Origin: Flavobacteriales bacterium
Lineage (GTDB): Bacteria; Bacteroidota; Bacteroidia; Flavobacteriales_F; PHOS-HE28
Assembly (NCBI GenBank): GCA_016718655.1
Contig: JADKCV010000009.1
Span: forward strand, 1 to 64,000
Length of the DNA: 64,000 bases
Direction of reading: 5' to 3'
The notes below the pieces were generated by a model. The model was given only the letters and a program-made list of their open reading frames with translations, was not told the origin of the DNA and ran no database searches. A program made the translations under genes and the position numbers. This document shows positions 25,926 through 35,822 of the stretch, piece by piece. Numbering within the stretch: the stretch's first letter is position 1; each line of letters begins with the position of its first letter.

Positions 25926-27125
25926 TCAATACTGCCTCCCAAGCTGTAACCGCGCAAGGATCCCATTCGCGGCAGCGCGGCCCATGGCGAACGCTCCCTG
26001 CAACAGGAAGCCTCCGGTCGGTGCATCGGTGTCGAGCATCTCACCGGCCACGAAAAAGGAAGGATGAGCACGCAGGGAAAGGTCCTGATCCACCTCGGAT
26101 AGCGCGATGCCACCCACCGTGCTGATCGCTTCCTCCACGCTCCTGAGCGCGGTCACTGGAACACGAACATGTTTCAGGTCGTTCGCCCAGCAATTACCGT
26201 CCAAGTAGCGGTGAACAGGTGTGAACGCCTTGAAGAAGGCCATGCTCGGCCGGTCCAACCGCAGGGCCGCTGCACGCTCTTTCCATGCCGTATCCTGAAC
26301 CCGCTGTTGGATCCTTTCCTCGGTCAGATCAGGCTTCAGATCCACTTCCAACCATGCCGCCCGATCGCGATGGAGCGCCTCACGTATGAAAGGGACCAAG
26401 GGGTAGATCACATTACCCTCGAGCCCATAGGCTGTAATAGTGAATTCACCACGTGCGCGAACTTCCCCCACTGAAACCGCCACGTTCTTCAATGGCTTGC
26501 CGGCATGTGCGCCGAGGGATCCACCTAGCGCCACTTCCACCCCGCAATTGCTCGGTCTGAAGGGCAGCGTAGCAACGCCCAACGCGGCAAAATGTGGAAG
26601 CCAGGCCCCATCGGAACCGGTGACGGACCATGATGCACCGCCCAACGCGAACATCACGGCTTCCGCCTCCACGGCCGCTTTGACACCAGCACTTTCCATC
26701 ACGGGCGCTCCGCGTTCATCAAAGCCCACGAACCTGTGCTGTAGATGGACCCGGACCCCTCGTTCCAATAATGCGGTGCGGATGGCATTGAGCACCTCCA
26801 CCGGCTTGATCCCACGATCGGGAAAGACCCGGCCACTGCTTCCCACATAGGTCGGAATGCCCAGTTGCTTCAACCATTCACGTAACTCCTCGGACCCGAA
26901 GTCCTCCACGTAAGGACGCATGAATCCGATCGGGGAATACCCTTGAACAAGTGCAGGACCGGATGCTCGGTTGGTGAGGTTCAAACCACCCTCCCCCGCC
27001 ACCAAGAACTTTCGGCCGAGCGAACGCCCTTGCTCATAGAGCACCACCTGTACCGATGGCGCCAACGTCCATGCCGCCATCATACCAGCAGGTCCACCGC
27101 CAATGACCGCGACCCTTCCCTTCAT
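25926..27125 (-). CDS. Flavoprotein of the HI0933/BaiN family (TIGR03862-like)
   Basis: 399 aa NAD(P)/FAD-dependent oxidoreductase. It begins MKGRVAVIGGGPAGMMAAW, a Rossmann FAD-binding loop, and contains GRKFLVAGEGGLNLTN and the C-terminal TVGGIALSEVDQ ... FFVAGEMLDTDAPTGGFLLQ typical of the family. The substrate is not known. Start ATG 27125 directly precedes the Rossmann fold; the longer frame upstream is not conserved. It starts 4 nt after the stop of the serine hydrolase, so the two are probably one operon. Confidence 0.88.
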   Translation of the reverse strand: MKGRVAVIGGGPAGMMAAWTLAPSVQVVLYEQGRSLGRKFLVAGEGGLNLTNRASGPALVQGYSPIGFMRPYVEDFGSEELREWLKQLGIPTYVGSSGRVFPDRGIKPVEVLNAIRTALLERGVRVHLQHRFVGFDERGAPVMESAGVKAAVEAEAVMFALGGASWSVTGSDGAWLPHFAALGVATLPFRPSNCGVEVALGGSLGAHAGKPLKNVAVSVGEVRARGEFTITAYGLEGNVIYPLVPFIREALHRDRAAWLEVDLKPDLTEERIQQRVQDTAWKERAAALRLDRPSMAFFKAFTPVHRYLDGNCWANDLKHVRVPVTALRSVEEAISTVGGIALSEVDQDLSLRAHPSFFVAGEMLDTDAPTGGFLLQGAFAMGRAAANGILARLQLGRQY

Positions 27126-27129
27126 GCCA

Positions 27130-28263
27130 CTAAGGTACCGGCCTGTTCGGCTCGGTTCCGTAGAGTAGTGCCACCTTGCGGAAAATGGCGGGCCAGGACA
27201 CACCACCGTATCGCTTTCCCAGGCGAACGATCACCAGCTCACGCGCGGGGTCCACGTAAACGAATTGGCCGAGGATCCCTTGAGCCATGAAATCCCCGTC
27301 ACCTGAGGGAAGCCACCACTGGTACTGATAGCGGGCGACACTCCCGTTGCTTGTATCCACGCGTGTACTGCGATCCACCCATTCGGCCGGGACCAATTGC
27401 TGGCCACGCCATAAGCCGCGATGCAGGTAGAGCGACCCCAGCTTGGCAAAGTCCCGTGCGGGTGCGTTGATGCAACAGAAGGCCTTCTCGACACCACCTT
27501 CACGCCGATCGATGCTCCAGGAGCCCGGATATTCCATGCCCAAGGGCGCCCACAATTTTTCGTTGGCATAGTCCGTCAAGGTCATTCCGGGGCGCATCTT
27601 CTGTAGTGCGCGCTCCAACGCCATTCCCAACAACTGGGTATTGCCGCTCGCATAGGCGAATTCCTCCCCGGGGCCTTTGTCCAACTTGAACCGCATCGTG
27701 GTCCTCCTCAGACGACGGCCATAGTAGGATCTTGCAGCTGCGCCGAACGGGTTCACATAACTCTCATTGAAATCCAATCCACTTGTCATCTGCAACAAGT
27801 GCTCCAGCGTTACTTTCTCCCATCCATCGCCACGCAGTTCAGGCAACAAACGGGTGATGGGTTGATCGACACCACTGATCAGACCATCTGCAATGGCGCA
27901 TCCGACGAGCATGCTCACCACGGACTTGGCCATGGAGAAGGAGGTGTGCAACCGGCTGGCATCGTATCCCTTGAAGTAACGCTCGTACACCAAGGAATCG
28001 CGGTGGATGACCAGAAAGGCTACCGTGCGGTGATCCTCGAGGAAGGCATCGAATCCCTGCTCGCGTTCACCATAGGTGATGGTGCGCGGACCCTTCTCCG
28101 AAGTAGCCTGCGCATAGGAGAAAGGGTGCACGGCCACATTCAGGGCACGGGAAGGGAATTTCCGATGATCCTTGGTATCAGCAAAGTTCCAGACCAGGAA
28201 ACGCCCTGCAACACAGCTGGATAACAGGAGGACCAGAGCACTTGACAAGAGTGTATTGCGCAT
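27130..28263 (-). CDS. Beta-lactamase-fold serine hydrolase lipoprotein
   Basis: 377 aa. The signal peptide MRNTLLSSALVLLLSSCVAG has a lipobox (LSSC), so it is envelope-anchored. Catalytic SxxK is in HTSFSMAKSVVSMLVG. The class C-like YxN motif probably falls in FAYASGNTQLLGMALE (YAS variant), and WEKVTLEHLLQMTSGLDFNE is the usual downstream signature of the family (PF00144). Could act on peptidoglycan peptides or esters; substrate unknown. First gene of a pair with the flavoprotein. A TACCTTGC sequence about 18 nt upstream may be the promoter. Confidence 0.88.
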   Translation of the reverse strand: MRNTLLSSALVLLLSSCVAGRFLVWNFADTKDHRKFPSRALNVAVHPFSYAQATSEKGPRTITYGEREQGFDAFLEDHRTVAFLVIHRDSLVYERYFKGYDASRLHTSFSMAKSVVSMLVGCAIADGLISGVDQPITRLLPELRGDGWEKVTLEHLLQMTSGLDFNESYVNPFGAAARSYYGRRLRRTTMRFKLDKGPGEEFAYASGNTQLLGMALERALQKMRPGMTLTDYANEKLWAPLGMEYPGSWSIDRREGGVEKAFCCINAPARDFAKLGSLYLHRGLWRGQQLVPAEWVDRSTRVDTSNGSVARYQYQWWLPSGDGDFMAQGILGQFVYVDPARELVIVRLGKRYGGVSWPAIFRKVALLYGTEPNRPVP

Positions 28264-28562
28264 GGTCGAACGATGGAGAGCAAGGTAGGACGATCCCGCA
28301 CACGCACGCCTGGAACCCAAGCACGTTGTGGTTCACGCGGAACGAATATGAAAAGTCCTACCACTGCCGTACCTCCTCGAGCGGTACATGGCAACATCCA
28401 AGCTCCCGGCCCTCAGATCATGGCCTCATCCATCTCCCATCCGTGAACTGGCCCTGATCGGATCCAGCAGTTGCGCACGCCATACCATCCAGACCCGCTC
28501 GGCGAGGGGTCCTACCGATCGAACTGTTCACCACAATGCCCATGTGGCGCGCTGGAACAACC

Positions 28563-29537
28563 CTACTCCTTGACCAAGTTGTACAGTTCCTTCAGGTCCG
28601 GTGCGAGGATGATCTCGATACGACGGTTCTTCGCCTTGTCGTTGGGATCCACGGGAACATACTCCCCGCGGCCTGCAGCAGTGATACGCAGTGGATCCAT
28701 GCGACTGGTCTCCTGGATGAGCCTCACCACGCTGGTGGCGCGCATCACGCTGAGATCCCAATTGTCCTTGAGTGCACCACCGCCTTGGACCTTATCCGTG
28801 TCGGTATGACCTTCCACGAGCACATTGAGGTCCTTCTCATTCTCAATGGCCTTGGCCAACTTGCCTATGAGCTCCTTCCCTTTTGCATCAACGGCGTAAC
28901 TGCCACTGGGAAAGAGCAACTTGTTGTCCATGCTCACATAGATGCGCCCGTTGCGCTGTTCAACGGTCAGACCCTTGCCCTCGAACCCGATGAGCGCACT
29001 GCTCAACCGGTCCTTCAGGGAGCGCATGGCAGCATCCTTCGCAGCCAACTCGTTCTGTAATTCAGCCAACTTCGCCTCTCGTTCAGCCAAGGTTGCTTGT
29101 TTCTCGTCGATGCGCTTGGCCAACGCGTTCACGGAATCCTCCTTGTTCATCAGGTCCAGACGCAAGGCCTCCAGGTCCGTGAGGAGTTTGCGGTTCTCGC
29201 TACGGTCTCCCGCCAAAAGCTTGTTGTACTTGTCCAACAACTCATTGTTCAAGTTGTTGATCTTGTCATACTGGGTGGTCATTTGACGCAGCGATCCACC
29301 AAGTACCGTGGTATCGCGCATCAGCTCCTGTACCCTTTTGGTATTCTCGGCATCCCTGGCTTTGATCTCATCCAAGGCAGACTGGGCGTCACGAGCACGC
29401 ACATTCGCACCGTCCACCTCGGCTTGCATGGCCCGAGCCCTGTTCTCGGACTCCTCGAACTTCCGAGCAGGAACACAACCTGCAAGAACAACAAGGACTA
29501 TGACCGCTACATGCAGCGGTAGTGATCGTTTGAACAT
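28563..29537 (-). CDS. OmpA family lipoprotein with coiled coil
   Basis: 324 aa. Lipoprotein signal LPLHVAVIVLVVLAGCVPAR. Residues ~25-190 form a long charged coiled coil with heptad character. The C-terminal OmpA-like peptidoglycan-binding domain starts near YVSMDNKLLFPSGSYAVDAK and contains VLVEGHTDTDKV and LRITAAGRGEYVPVDPNDKA, then NRRIEIILAPDL. It likely links outer membrane to peptidoglycan at a distance. Starts at ATG 29537. Promoter region shared with the divergent gene at 29672. Confidence 0.9.
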   Translation of the reverse strand: MFKRSLPLHVAVIVLVVLAGCVPARKFEESENRARAMQAEVDGANVRARDAQSALDEIKARDAENTKRVQELMRDTTVLGGSLRQMTTQYDKINNLNNELLDKYNKLLAGDRSENRKLLTDLEALRLDLMNKEDSVNALAKRIDEKQATLAEREAKLAELQNELAAKDAAMRSLKDRLSSALIGFEGKGLTVEQRNGRIYVSMDNKLLFPSGSYAVDAKGKELIGKLAKAIENEKDLNVLVEGHTDTDKVQGGGALKDNWDLSVMRATSVVRLIQETSRMDPLRITAAGRGEYVPVDPNDKAKNRRIEIILAPDLKELYNLVKE

Positions 29538-29566
29538 GACTCTGAAGCGTTGATCATTAGGACGTT

Positions 29567-29574
29567 CAAAGGTG
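29567..29574 (-). promoter_or_regulatory. Putative -7 box of the OmpA-like gene
   Basis: CACCTTTG on the minus strand, one mismatch to TAnnTTTG, 29 nt before the ATG at 29537. Confidence 0.45.
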
Positions 29575-29610
29575 GTGATGGTCACCAGTGTCCGCGCTGG
29601 ATCGCAACAT

Positions 29611-29618
29611 TATTTTTG
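29611..29618 (+). promoter_or_regulatory. -7 box of the hypothetical gene at 29672
   Basis: TATTTTTG, an exact TAnnTTTG match, ends 53 nt before the ATG at 29672 and faces away from the OmpA-like gene. Confidence 0.65.
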
Positions 29619-29671
29619 AACAGAACGTTCACCTCCTATAAGATGCGGCACCGCTCAACAACCGAACGGAC

Positions 29672-30409
29672 ATGCTGACCAAGAACTGGGCGATCACCCC
29701 CACCTTCGACAGGGAACTGAAACACTACCAACTGCTGGGCTACATCCAGCGTGTGGAACAGCATTTCGAGCAGTACCGGCTCTACCCTTATCTGTCCGAG
29801 CTCAGGGAGGACCATTCCGAACTCCTGGAGCTGCGAAAGCGCAAGGAGGAGCTTCAACGAACAGTACGTGGCGTACTTACCGGGTTCGACGTCCGCGCAG
29901 GCGAGGCACTGCACGAGGCACTTCCGCTACCGGGCCCGTTCGACGTGATCGAGGACCTATTGGACAAAGCCATTCCAAGGTTGGCGCACGTACTGGAACA
30001 TGGCATTCAGTTGCAACACGAACTCCTGGGCGTGGTGCATGGTCTCCAAGTGGGTCTTCAACCGTTGGACCTGCGATCCGGCTGGATGCTGTTACGGACG
30101 GGAAAGGAGGCGCGGGTCTACGCCTATTCCATTCCATGGGTGCTACCTCCCGAAAGGTCCGACACCCGTTCATTCGTACGCACGCGCTTCGTCACCACCT
30201 ACTCGCTGGGTATCGGGCACACCTACGATCTGATCCGGGAAGACCTCCAGCGCACGTTCCGGGCCCTGCCACTAGCCGCCACGTTCGCCATGGAATGTGA
30301 ACAGGAACTGCCACGATTCGAGACGCTGCTGCCATTGGCCCGGCAGCGCCTGCACAGCCTCTTGTTCCCAAGCTTCAATTCGTTGCCCGATCCAGCCAGG
30401 CCGTCCTGA
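29672..30409 (+). CDS. Hypothetical protein, cytoplasmic, 245 aa
   Basis: I do not recognise a family. The protein begins MLTKNWAITPTFDRELKHYQ. It has no signal peptide or membrane helix. Residues ~20-70 are predicted helical and strongly charged (HFEQYRLYPYLSELREDHSE, then RKRKEELQRTV), the middle is helical, and the C-terminal half has short strands (WMLLRTGKEARVYAYSIPWV). It has its own exact promoter box. Codon use looks like the neighbours. Its end overlaps the convergent peptide-binding lipoprotein gene by 35 bp, unusual but plausible. Confidence 0.75.
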   Translation: MLTKNWAITPTFDRELKHYQLLGYIQRVEQHFEQYRLYPYLSELREDHSELLELRKRKEELQRTVRGVLTGFDVRAGEALHEALPLPGPFDVIEDLLDKAIPRLAHVLEHGIQLQHELLGVVHGLQVGLQPLDLRSGWMLLRTGKEARVYAYSIPWVLPPERSDTRSFVRTRFVTTYSLGIGHTYDLIREDLQRTFRALPLAATFAMECEQELPRFETLLPLARQRLHSLLFPSFNSLPDPARPS

Positions 30410-32090
30410 GCTGGATGAAGTCCATGCCGTTGATCGGCAGGTCGCGGACCCATGGCTGTAGCACGCGGATCATGCGCTCGTGATACAATGGAACCACCAC
30501 CATGTCCTCCATCAATTGGCGCTCTGCGCGTGCCAGCAACTGCATTCGCTCTTGAACATCAGCCGTCGACTGTGCCTTTGAGAAATACGCATCGAAAGCC
30601 TCGTTCCGGTATCGCGTACTGTTGAGGTAGGATGGAATGGTGGTATCCGCCGGCGCATTTCGACCATAGAACAAGGCCAGGAAGTTCTCTGGTGATGGAT
30701 GGTCCGCCACCCAGCCCTCCCGCCAGAACTGTGACCGTGCCCGCTCCACCTTGTCGTAATGTTGGTCAGCAGGAAGAACGGTGATAACGGCTCTCACGCC
30801 GAGCACCTTCTCCAACATGGTCTGAACCTCCCCGGCCACGCGTACATATCCGAAGCCATCATTGTTCACTTGCAGGAAGACAGTTGGCAATCCGTCCCCA
30901 TCCGGGAACCCGGCTTCGGCCAGCAGCGATCGTGCCTGTTCGGGATCATAGGAAATGCTCGGTATCGAGTCGTACGGATATTCCTCGAAACCGGGTGGTA
31001 CCACACCGTGCTCAGCGACCATGGCCAAACCATGCAGCACACTGTCCACCAGCATTTTCCTGTCGATGGCCATGGCAAAAGCCCTTCGTACCCGTACATC
31101 GGCGAATGGTACCATATGCCTGGCAAATCCATAGAACTGAACGGACATACCCGCGGCGGTCTGTACGATATGTTCGCCTTTCTCGAAATCGGCCAACGCA
31201 TCGGTGCCTTCCAAAGGGACCTCGCTGATCATGGTGATCCTGCCCTGTTCGAAACCCTCGAGTTCACGACCCTTATCCTTCTCGAAGGTATAGCGTACCG
31301 CATCCAGGAAAGGCAGTTGGTCACCGTGCTCATCCACATCCCAGTACTGCTGGTGACGCTCCAATATGAGCGATGTACCAGGCTTGATGGACCTCCGCTT
31401 GAATGGTCCCGTGCCTACCGGGTTCCAGTCGACATCAGCCCCATAATGTGATACCATCTCGTGGGGATACACCCAACACCCTTGATGGGCCAATACCTGC
31501 AGGAAACTGGCCGAAGGGGCCGTCAGTGTGATACGCACGTCACCATCGTCGGTGACCTGCAGCCCCTTCACCGGCGGCGGATCCTGCCCGGCGTCGACCG
31601 CATTGATACGCGAGCTGGCACCCACTACCAGATCCTGGAAAAGCCAGGACAGTGTGCTGTTCTCACCTGGAGTACACAATGCGGTGAAGCAAAGGACCAC
31701 ATCCTCCGCAGTGACCTCGCGACCCTCGCCATCGGGGAAGCAAGGGTCATCATGGAATCGCACCCCTTTGCGCAGTTTGAAGGTGTAAATGGTCCCTGTG
31801 GGGTCCACCTCCCAAGATGTCGCCAAGGCAGGCTTGATGGAGAGATCGACCCCATCGAAACGCACCAGTCCTTCGTAGATCTGGGAGGCGATCCGATGCG
31901 CCGCCAGTTTGGTCAAGGTCTGAGGGAATAGCCCTGGAAGCTCCGCCGATTCATTGATATTGAACACGCCACCATAGCGACGCCCGGTCTTCCCGACACG
32001 CGCTCGGGCGCTCTCCTGACCATCCGTGCAGGCAAGCATGAACACGATGGTCGCAAGCGGTATCCAAAAACGGTTGACGATCATTCCCAT
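30375..32090 (-). CDS. Peptide ABC transporter substrate-binding lipoprotein (SBP family 5)
   Basis: 571 aa. The signal FWIPLATIVFMLACTDG has a lipobox (MLAC). Family-5 features: ASQIYEGLVRFDGVDLSIKP, LATSWEVDPTGTIYTFKLRK, GVRFHDDPCFPDGEGREVTA, GTGPFKRRSIKPGTSLILER, and ARRAFAMAIDRKM-like VRRAFAMAIDRKMLVDSV. It would capture oligopeptides or similar solutes for an ABC importer; no permease or ATPase genes are nearby, so the partner is encoded elsewhere. Two ATG codons are possible (32090, 32084); the family start does not decide. A TACATTTA sequence lies 9 nt upstream of the first. Confidence 0.9.
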   Translation of the reverse strand: MGMIVNRFWIPLATIVFMLACTDGQESARARVGKTGRRYGGVFNINESAELPGLFPQTLTKLAAHRIASQIYEGLVRFDGVDLSIKPALATSWEVDPTGTIYTFKLRKGVRFHDDPCFPDGEGREVTAEDVVLCFTALCTPGENSTLSWLFQDLVVGASSRINAVDAGQDPPPVKGLQVTDDGDVRITLTAPSASFLQVLAHQGCWVYPHEMVSHYGADVDWNPVGTGPFKRRSIKPGTSLILERHQQYWDVDEHGDQLPFLDAVRYTFEKDKGRELEGFEQGRITMISEVPLEGTDALADFEKGEHIVQTAAGMSVQFYGFARHMVPFADVRVRRAFAMAIDRKMLVDSVLHGLAMVAEHGVVPPGFEEYPYDSIPSISYDPEQARSLLAEAGFPDGDGLPTVFLQVNNDGFGYVRVAGEVQTMLEKVLGVRAVITVLPADQHYDKVERARSQFWREGWVADHPSPENFLALFYGRNAPADTTIPSYLNSTRYRNEAFDAYFSKAQSTADVQERMQLLARAERQLMEDMVVVPLYHERMIRVLQPWVRDLPINGMDFIQLRTAWLDRATN

Positions 32091-32219
32091 AGCGGCGCGT
32101 AAATGTATCCGGCGCCCTCCTCATCCCCGGCACGATATCTTGTGGACCATCAACATGCCTTTGGTGAAGAACCGTTCCCGGTCCAACATGCTCGGATACT
32201 ATTCCTGTTGTCCTGTCGT

Positions 32220-35200
32220 ATGTCTCCTGTGACCACTGTTCGACCTGTAATGCCGGATCCCCGGTCCGGTAGCCGAGCATGGTCCTGGTTCCTGTCGCTT
32301 GCCCTGATCTGGGGTGTCGGGATGGTCAGGGCCCAGGTGCCCACCAACTTGCGCGAACGGTGGGTCACGTTCCAACGGGACAGTGTGATCCTCGATACCT
32401 TGAGTGTCGTGCCCGGCAGCCTGAACATACGGGTAGGGGACACGTTGACGGTTGTCCCACCTTATGCGCTCGACCCCTTTTCGGCATTGCTCGTGATGCC
32501 CGGTGCGCCGGATTCCGTGCTCGTGCGGTACCGTGTCATGCCATTGGCATTCGGTGCCGTCCGTAAACACAAGGATGCCATCGCCCTCACCACGCTGTCC
32601 AACGACCGTGTGGACCCCTTCAAGTATGAGCCTCCCAAAGGCACGGATGATCTGCTCGGGATGCGCGGCCTACAGCGATCGGGGAGTATCTCTCGCGGTG
32701 TGCTCTTCGGCAATAACCAGGACCTGTCCGTGAATTCCACACTCAACCTCGAGCTGAGCGGGAGGCTGAGCGAGCGGATCGGCGTTGTCGCGTCCGTCAC
32801 GGACAACAGCATACCCATCCAAGCGGGGGGCAACACTGCCGAATTGCAGGACTTCGACCAGGTCTTCATCAAGCTCTACGAAGAACGCGAAGGTCGTCCG
32901 GGAAACGCTTGGGAACTCATTGCTGGTGACATCGTTCTCCAACGGCCGAACAGTCATTTCCTCACCTACCTGAAGAAGACCAAAGGTCTCAGCTTCGACA
33001 CTCGCACGGATATCGGCAAGCGCGTCACGGGCACCGCAGGTGCGAGCGTGGCGATCAGTAAGGGCAAGTTCGCGCGCAACGCGATCCAAGGCATCGAAGG
33101 TGTACAGGGACCCTACCGATTGAGAGGTGCCGATGGCGAACTGTTCATCATCGTCCTTTCCGGTACCGAACGGGTCTACATCGATGGGCAAGTGATGCAA
33201 CGAGGCCAGGAGAACGACTATATCATCGACTACAATACGGCGGAGCTCACCTTCACCGCCAAACGGTTGGTGACCAAGGACCGCCGGATCACCGTGGAGT
33301 TCCAATATTCGGACAAGAACTTCGCTCGCTCGCTGGTACGTGCAAGTACAACCACACAAGTAGGTAAGAGCACCATCCGCTTCAACCTGTACAGCGAACA
33401 GGACCACCGCAACCAACCACTCCAGCAGCAACTCACCGAGGCCGAACGCGAGGTACTGCGCTTGGCCGGTGACGACCCATTGGCCGCTACCGTGAACGGT
33501 GTGGATAGCACCGGCTACCTGAGCGACCAAGTGCTCTACCGTGCTTCCGATTCCCTCGGATACAGCCCGGTGTACGTGTATTCCACTGCACCGGACAGCG
33601 CTGTACTAAGGGTGACGTTCACCGCGCTGGGCCAAGGCAATGGTGACTATGTGCAACAAGAGTTCACACCCAATGGCCGAGTGTTCAGATGGGTGGCCCC
33701 GGACACCGTGAACGGCCAACTGGTGCGTCGTGGTGATCACGCTCCGTTGCGGGTCCTGATCGCCCCGAGATCACAGCAGATGATCGCTCTTGGTTTGGAC
33801 CACAGGTTCAACGAGCGCACACAATTGAGGACCGAACTGGTCTACACCAACAACGATCGCAACACGTTCAGCGCCGTGGACGAGGCGGATGATCAGGGTT
33901 TGGGCTTGATGGCCGCCATGGATCACCAGATCCCGATCAGTGAACGCGATAGCAGTCTACGGCTCACGCTTGGTGCCGATGTGGAGGCGATCACCTCCGA
34001 TCTGCGTTTCGTGGAACGCTATCGCGCCGTGGAATTCGAGCGTAACTGGAACATCGTAGGCCAGGACCTACCCGGTGATCAACTGTTGGGTAATGCCTTG
34101 GTGGGTTTGCGAGGTGCTCGCATCGGGCAAGTACGCGGAGGTATCGGCGTGTTCCAAGTGCGCGAACGTTTCAGCGGTTGGTTGCAGCAGCTGCACAGTG
34201 ACATCCACTGGAACCGGACGGATATCGTCGGGCAGGCCAGTCGACTGCTCACCACAGGTGATCGTGCCAGTGACTTCGTCCGCCATAAAGGCGTTGTCCG
34301 ACAACGATTCAGACGTTTCACACTCGGCTATCAAGACGAGCACGAGCATAATCGATTCAAGCCGGACACCAGCGACCAGCTGCTGCCAGGGAGCTACCGG
34401 TTCCATGATTGGGAAGGCTTCATCCAAAGCCCGGACAGCATGCGTAACTCATGGCGGCTGAGCGGCGGCATGCGCAGTGAACGTGCGTTACGAAACGGTG
34501 AGCTCGTACCCAGCACCGAGGCCACCGCATATGGATTGGACCTTGCTCTGGGCAAGGATCCGCGCAACCGGGTGGCCACCCGCTTCACGTACAGGCGCCT
34601 GGAGATCAGGGACAGCACGCTGACCATCCAACGCCCGGAGAACACCTATTTGGCTCGTTTGGATTACGATGCCACAGTTTGGAAGGGTGCTGCCGTGTTC
34701 GACGTGTTCTATGAGTTCGGATCGGGGCTCGAACAGCGGCGGGAATACCTCTATGTGGAAGTGCCAGCCGGACAAGGACTCTATATCTGGAACGACTACA
34801 ATGCTGACGGGGTGAAGGACCTCAACGAGTTCGAACTGGCCAACTTCAGCTATGAAGCGAATTACTTGCGTGTGTTCGTGCCCAGTAATAGCTACGTCCG
34901 CACTTATAGCAACCAATTGAGCACTGCCCTTGATCTACGTCCAGGTGTGCGCTGGGCTGATGAGGATGGATTCAAAGGCTTCGTTGCCAAATTATCCGAC
35001 CTGGCTTCATACCGGGTGGACCGCAGGACCAGCACAGACGACCTCGCCAAGGCCATCGACCCCTTCGTACCGGACCTGCTTGACAGCGCGCTCACCGCAT
35101 ACAGCTCCTCGGCACGCAACAACTTCTACTTCGACCGAACGAGCAGGACGTGGAGCATCGACCATGCTTGGCAACGGGACCAGAACCGGTCCTTGCTTTT

Positions 35201-35747
35201 GAACGGGTATGAATCACGTGCCCGGGAGTTCAACACCGTGCACCTTCGCTGGAACACCACACGTCATTGGACATTCGAAGTGGAGGCCGAACAAGGCACC
35301 GTGAACAACAACTCCGACCTTCTCGAGGGACGGTCCTACACCATCGACCAGCGCGGCACCAAACCCAAAGTGACGTGGCAACCGAACACCTCATTCCGCG
35401 CGATCGCTTCATTCAAATACACGGAGAAAAGGAATCGTCCGGAATTCGGTCCCGAGCAAGCCACCTTGCAAGACCTGGGGATGGAATTGCGGTACAACAC
35501 CGCAGGAAAGGGAAGCATCCTGGCCACGACCAATCTGGTCGACATCCGGTACACAGGGGAGCCCAATTCACCGATCGGCAATGAACTGCTGACCGGCCTG
35601 AAAGCGGGTACGAACATGACCTGGAGCCTCACGATCCAACGCAACCTGAGCAATAATCTCCAATTGGACCTGACCTACAATGGTCGCCGCTCGGAAGGTA
35701 TCCCGTTGGTCCATGTGGGTGGAGCTCAGGTGCGGGCCTTCTTCTAA
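32220..35747 (+). CDS. Large predicted outer-membrane beta-barrel protein
   Basis: 1175 aa from ATG 32220. The signal peptide is WFLSLALIWGVGMVRAQ. An N-terminal region with FKYEPPKGTDDLLGMRGLQR then SRGVLFGNNQDLSVNSTLNL and LSGRLSERIGVVASVTDNS introduces a long series of alternating amphipathic strands. Around residues 335-385 is GQVMQRGQENDYIIDYNTAE then LTFTAKRLVTKDRRITVEFQ, a motif I have seen in uncharacterised large Bacteroidota exported proteins. The chain ends in ...VRAFF; a terminal aromatic is usual for outer-membrane barrels. Not SusC-like (no plug motif). Function unknown. Confidence 0.8.
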   Translation: MSPVTTVRPVMPDPRSGSRAWSWFLSLALIWGVGMVRAQVPTNLRERWVTFQRDSVILDTLSVVPGSLNIRVGDTLTVVPPYALDPFSALLVMPGAPDSVLVRYRVMPLAFGAVRKHKDAIALTTLSNDRVDPFKYEPPKGTDDLLGMRGLQRSGSISRGVLFGNNQDLSVNSTLNLELSGRLSERIGVVASVTDNSIPIQAGGNTAELQDFDQVFIKLYEEREGRPGNAWELIAGDIVLQRPNSHFLTYLKKTKGLSFDTRTDIGKRVTGTAGASVAISKGKFARNAIQGIEGVQGPYRLRGADGELFIIVLSGTERVYIDGQVMQRGQENDYIIDYNTAELTFTAKRLVTKDRRITVEFQYSDKNFARSLVRASTTTQVGKSTIRFNLYSEQDHRNQPLQQQLTEAEREVLRLAGDDPLAATVNGVDSTGYLSDQVLYRASDSLGYSPVYVYSTAPDSAVLRVTFTALGQGNGDYVQQEFTPNGRVFRWVAPDTVNGQLVRRGDHAPLRVLIAPRSQQMIALGLDHRFNERTQLRTELVYTNNDRNTFSAVDEADDQGLGLMAAMDHQIPISERDSSLRLTLGADVEAITSDLRFVERYRAVEFERNWNIVGQDLPGDQLLGNALVGLRGARIGQVRGGIGVFQVRERFSGWLQQLHSDIHWNRTDIVGQASRLLTTGDRASDFVRHKGVVRQRFRRFTLGYQDEHEHNRFKPDTSDQLLPGSYRFHDWEGFIQSPDSMRNSWRLSGGMRSERALRNGELVPSTEATAYGLDLALGKDPRNRVATRFTYRRLEIRDSTLTIQRPENTYLARLDYDATVWKGAAVFDVFYEFGSGLEQRREYLYVEVPAGQGLYIWNDYNADGVKDLNEFELANFSYEANYLRVFVPSNSYVRTYSNQLSTALDLRPGVRWADEDGFKGFVAKLSDLASYRVDRRTSTDDLAKAIDPFVPDLLDSALTAYSSSARNNFYFDRTSRTWSIDHAWQRDQNRSLLLNGYESRAREFNTVHLRWNTTRHWTFEVEAEQGTVNNNSDLLEGRSYTIDQRGTKPKVTWQPNTSFRAIASFKYTEKRNRPEFGPEQATLQDLGMELRYNTAGKGSILATTNLVDIRYTGEPNSPIGNELLTGLKAGTNMTWSLTIQRNLSNNLQLDLTYNGRRSEGIPLVHVGGAQVRAFF

Positions 35748-35771
35748 GCCCCAGCAAGCGTCCAGAACGAA

Positions 35772-35801
35772 GGACCCCCGGCGATTGCTGGCCAGGGGTC
35801 C
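35772..35801. terminator. Hairpin between convergent genes
   Basis: GGACCCC (35772-35778) pairs with GGGGTCC (35795-35801). The internal GGC/GCC can extend the stem. It lies between the stop codons of the barrel gene and the coiled-coil gene; no strong T-run. Confidence 0.5.
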
Positions 35802-35822
35802 GGAAAGTCCGATGCGAACGCG

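Noticed and set aside
30375..30409. Gene overlap as a sign of a wrong 3' end
   Set aside because: Both reading frames are intact to their stops and both proteins look real, so a 35-bp convergent overlap is acceptable.
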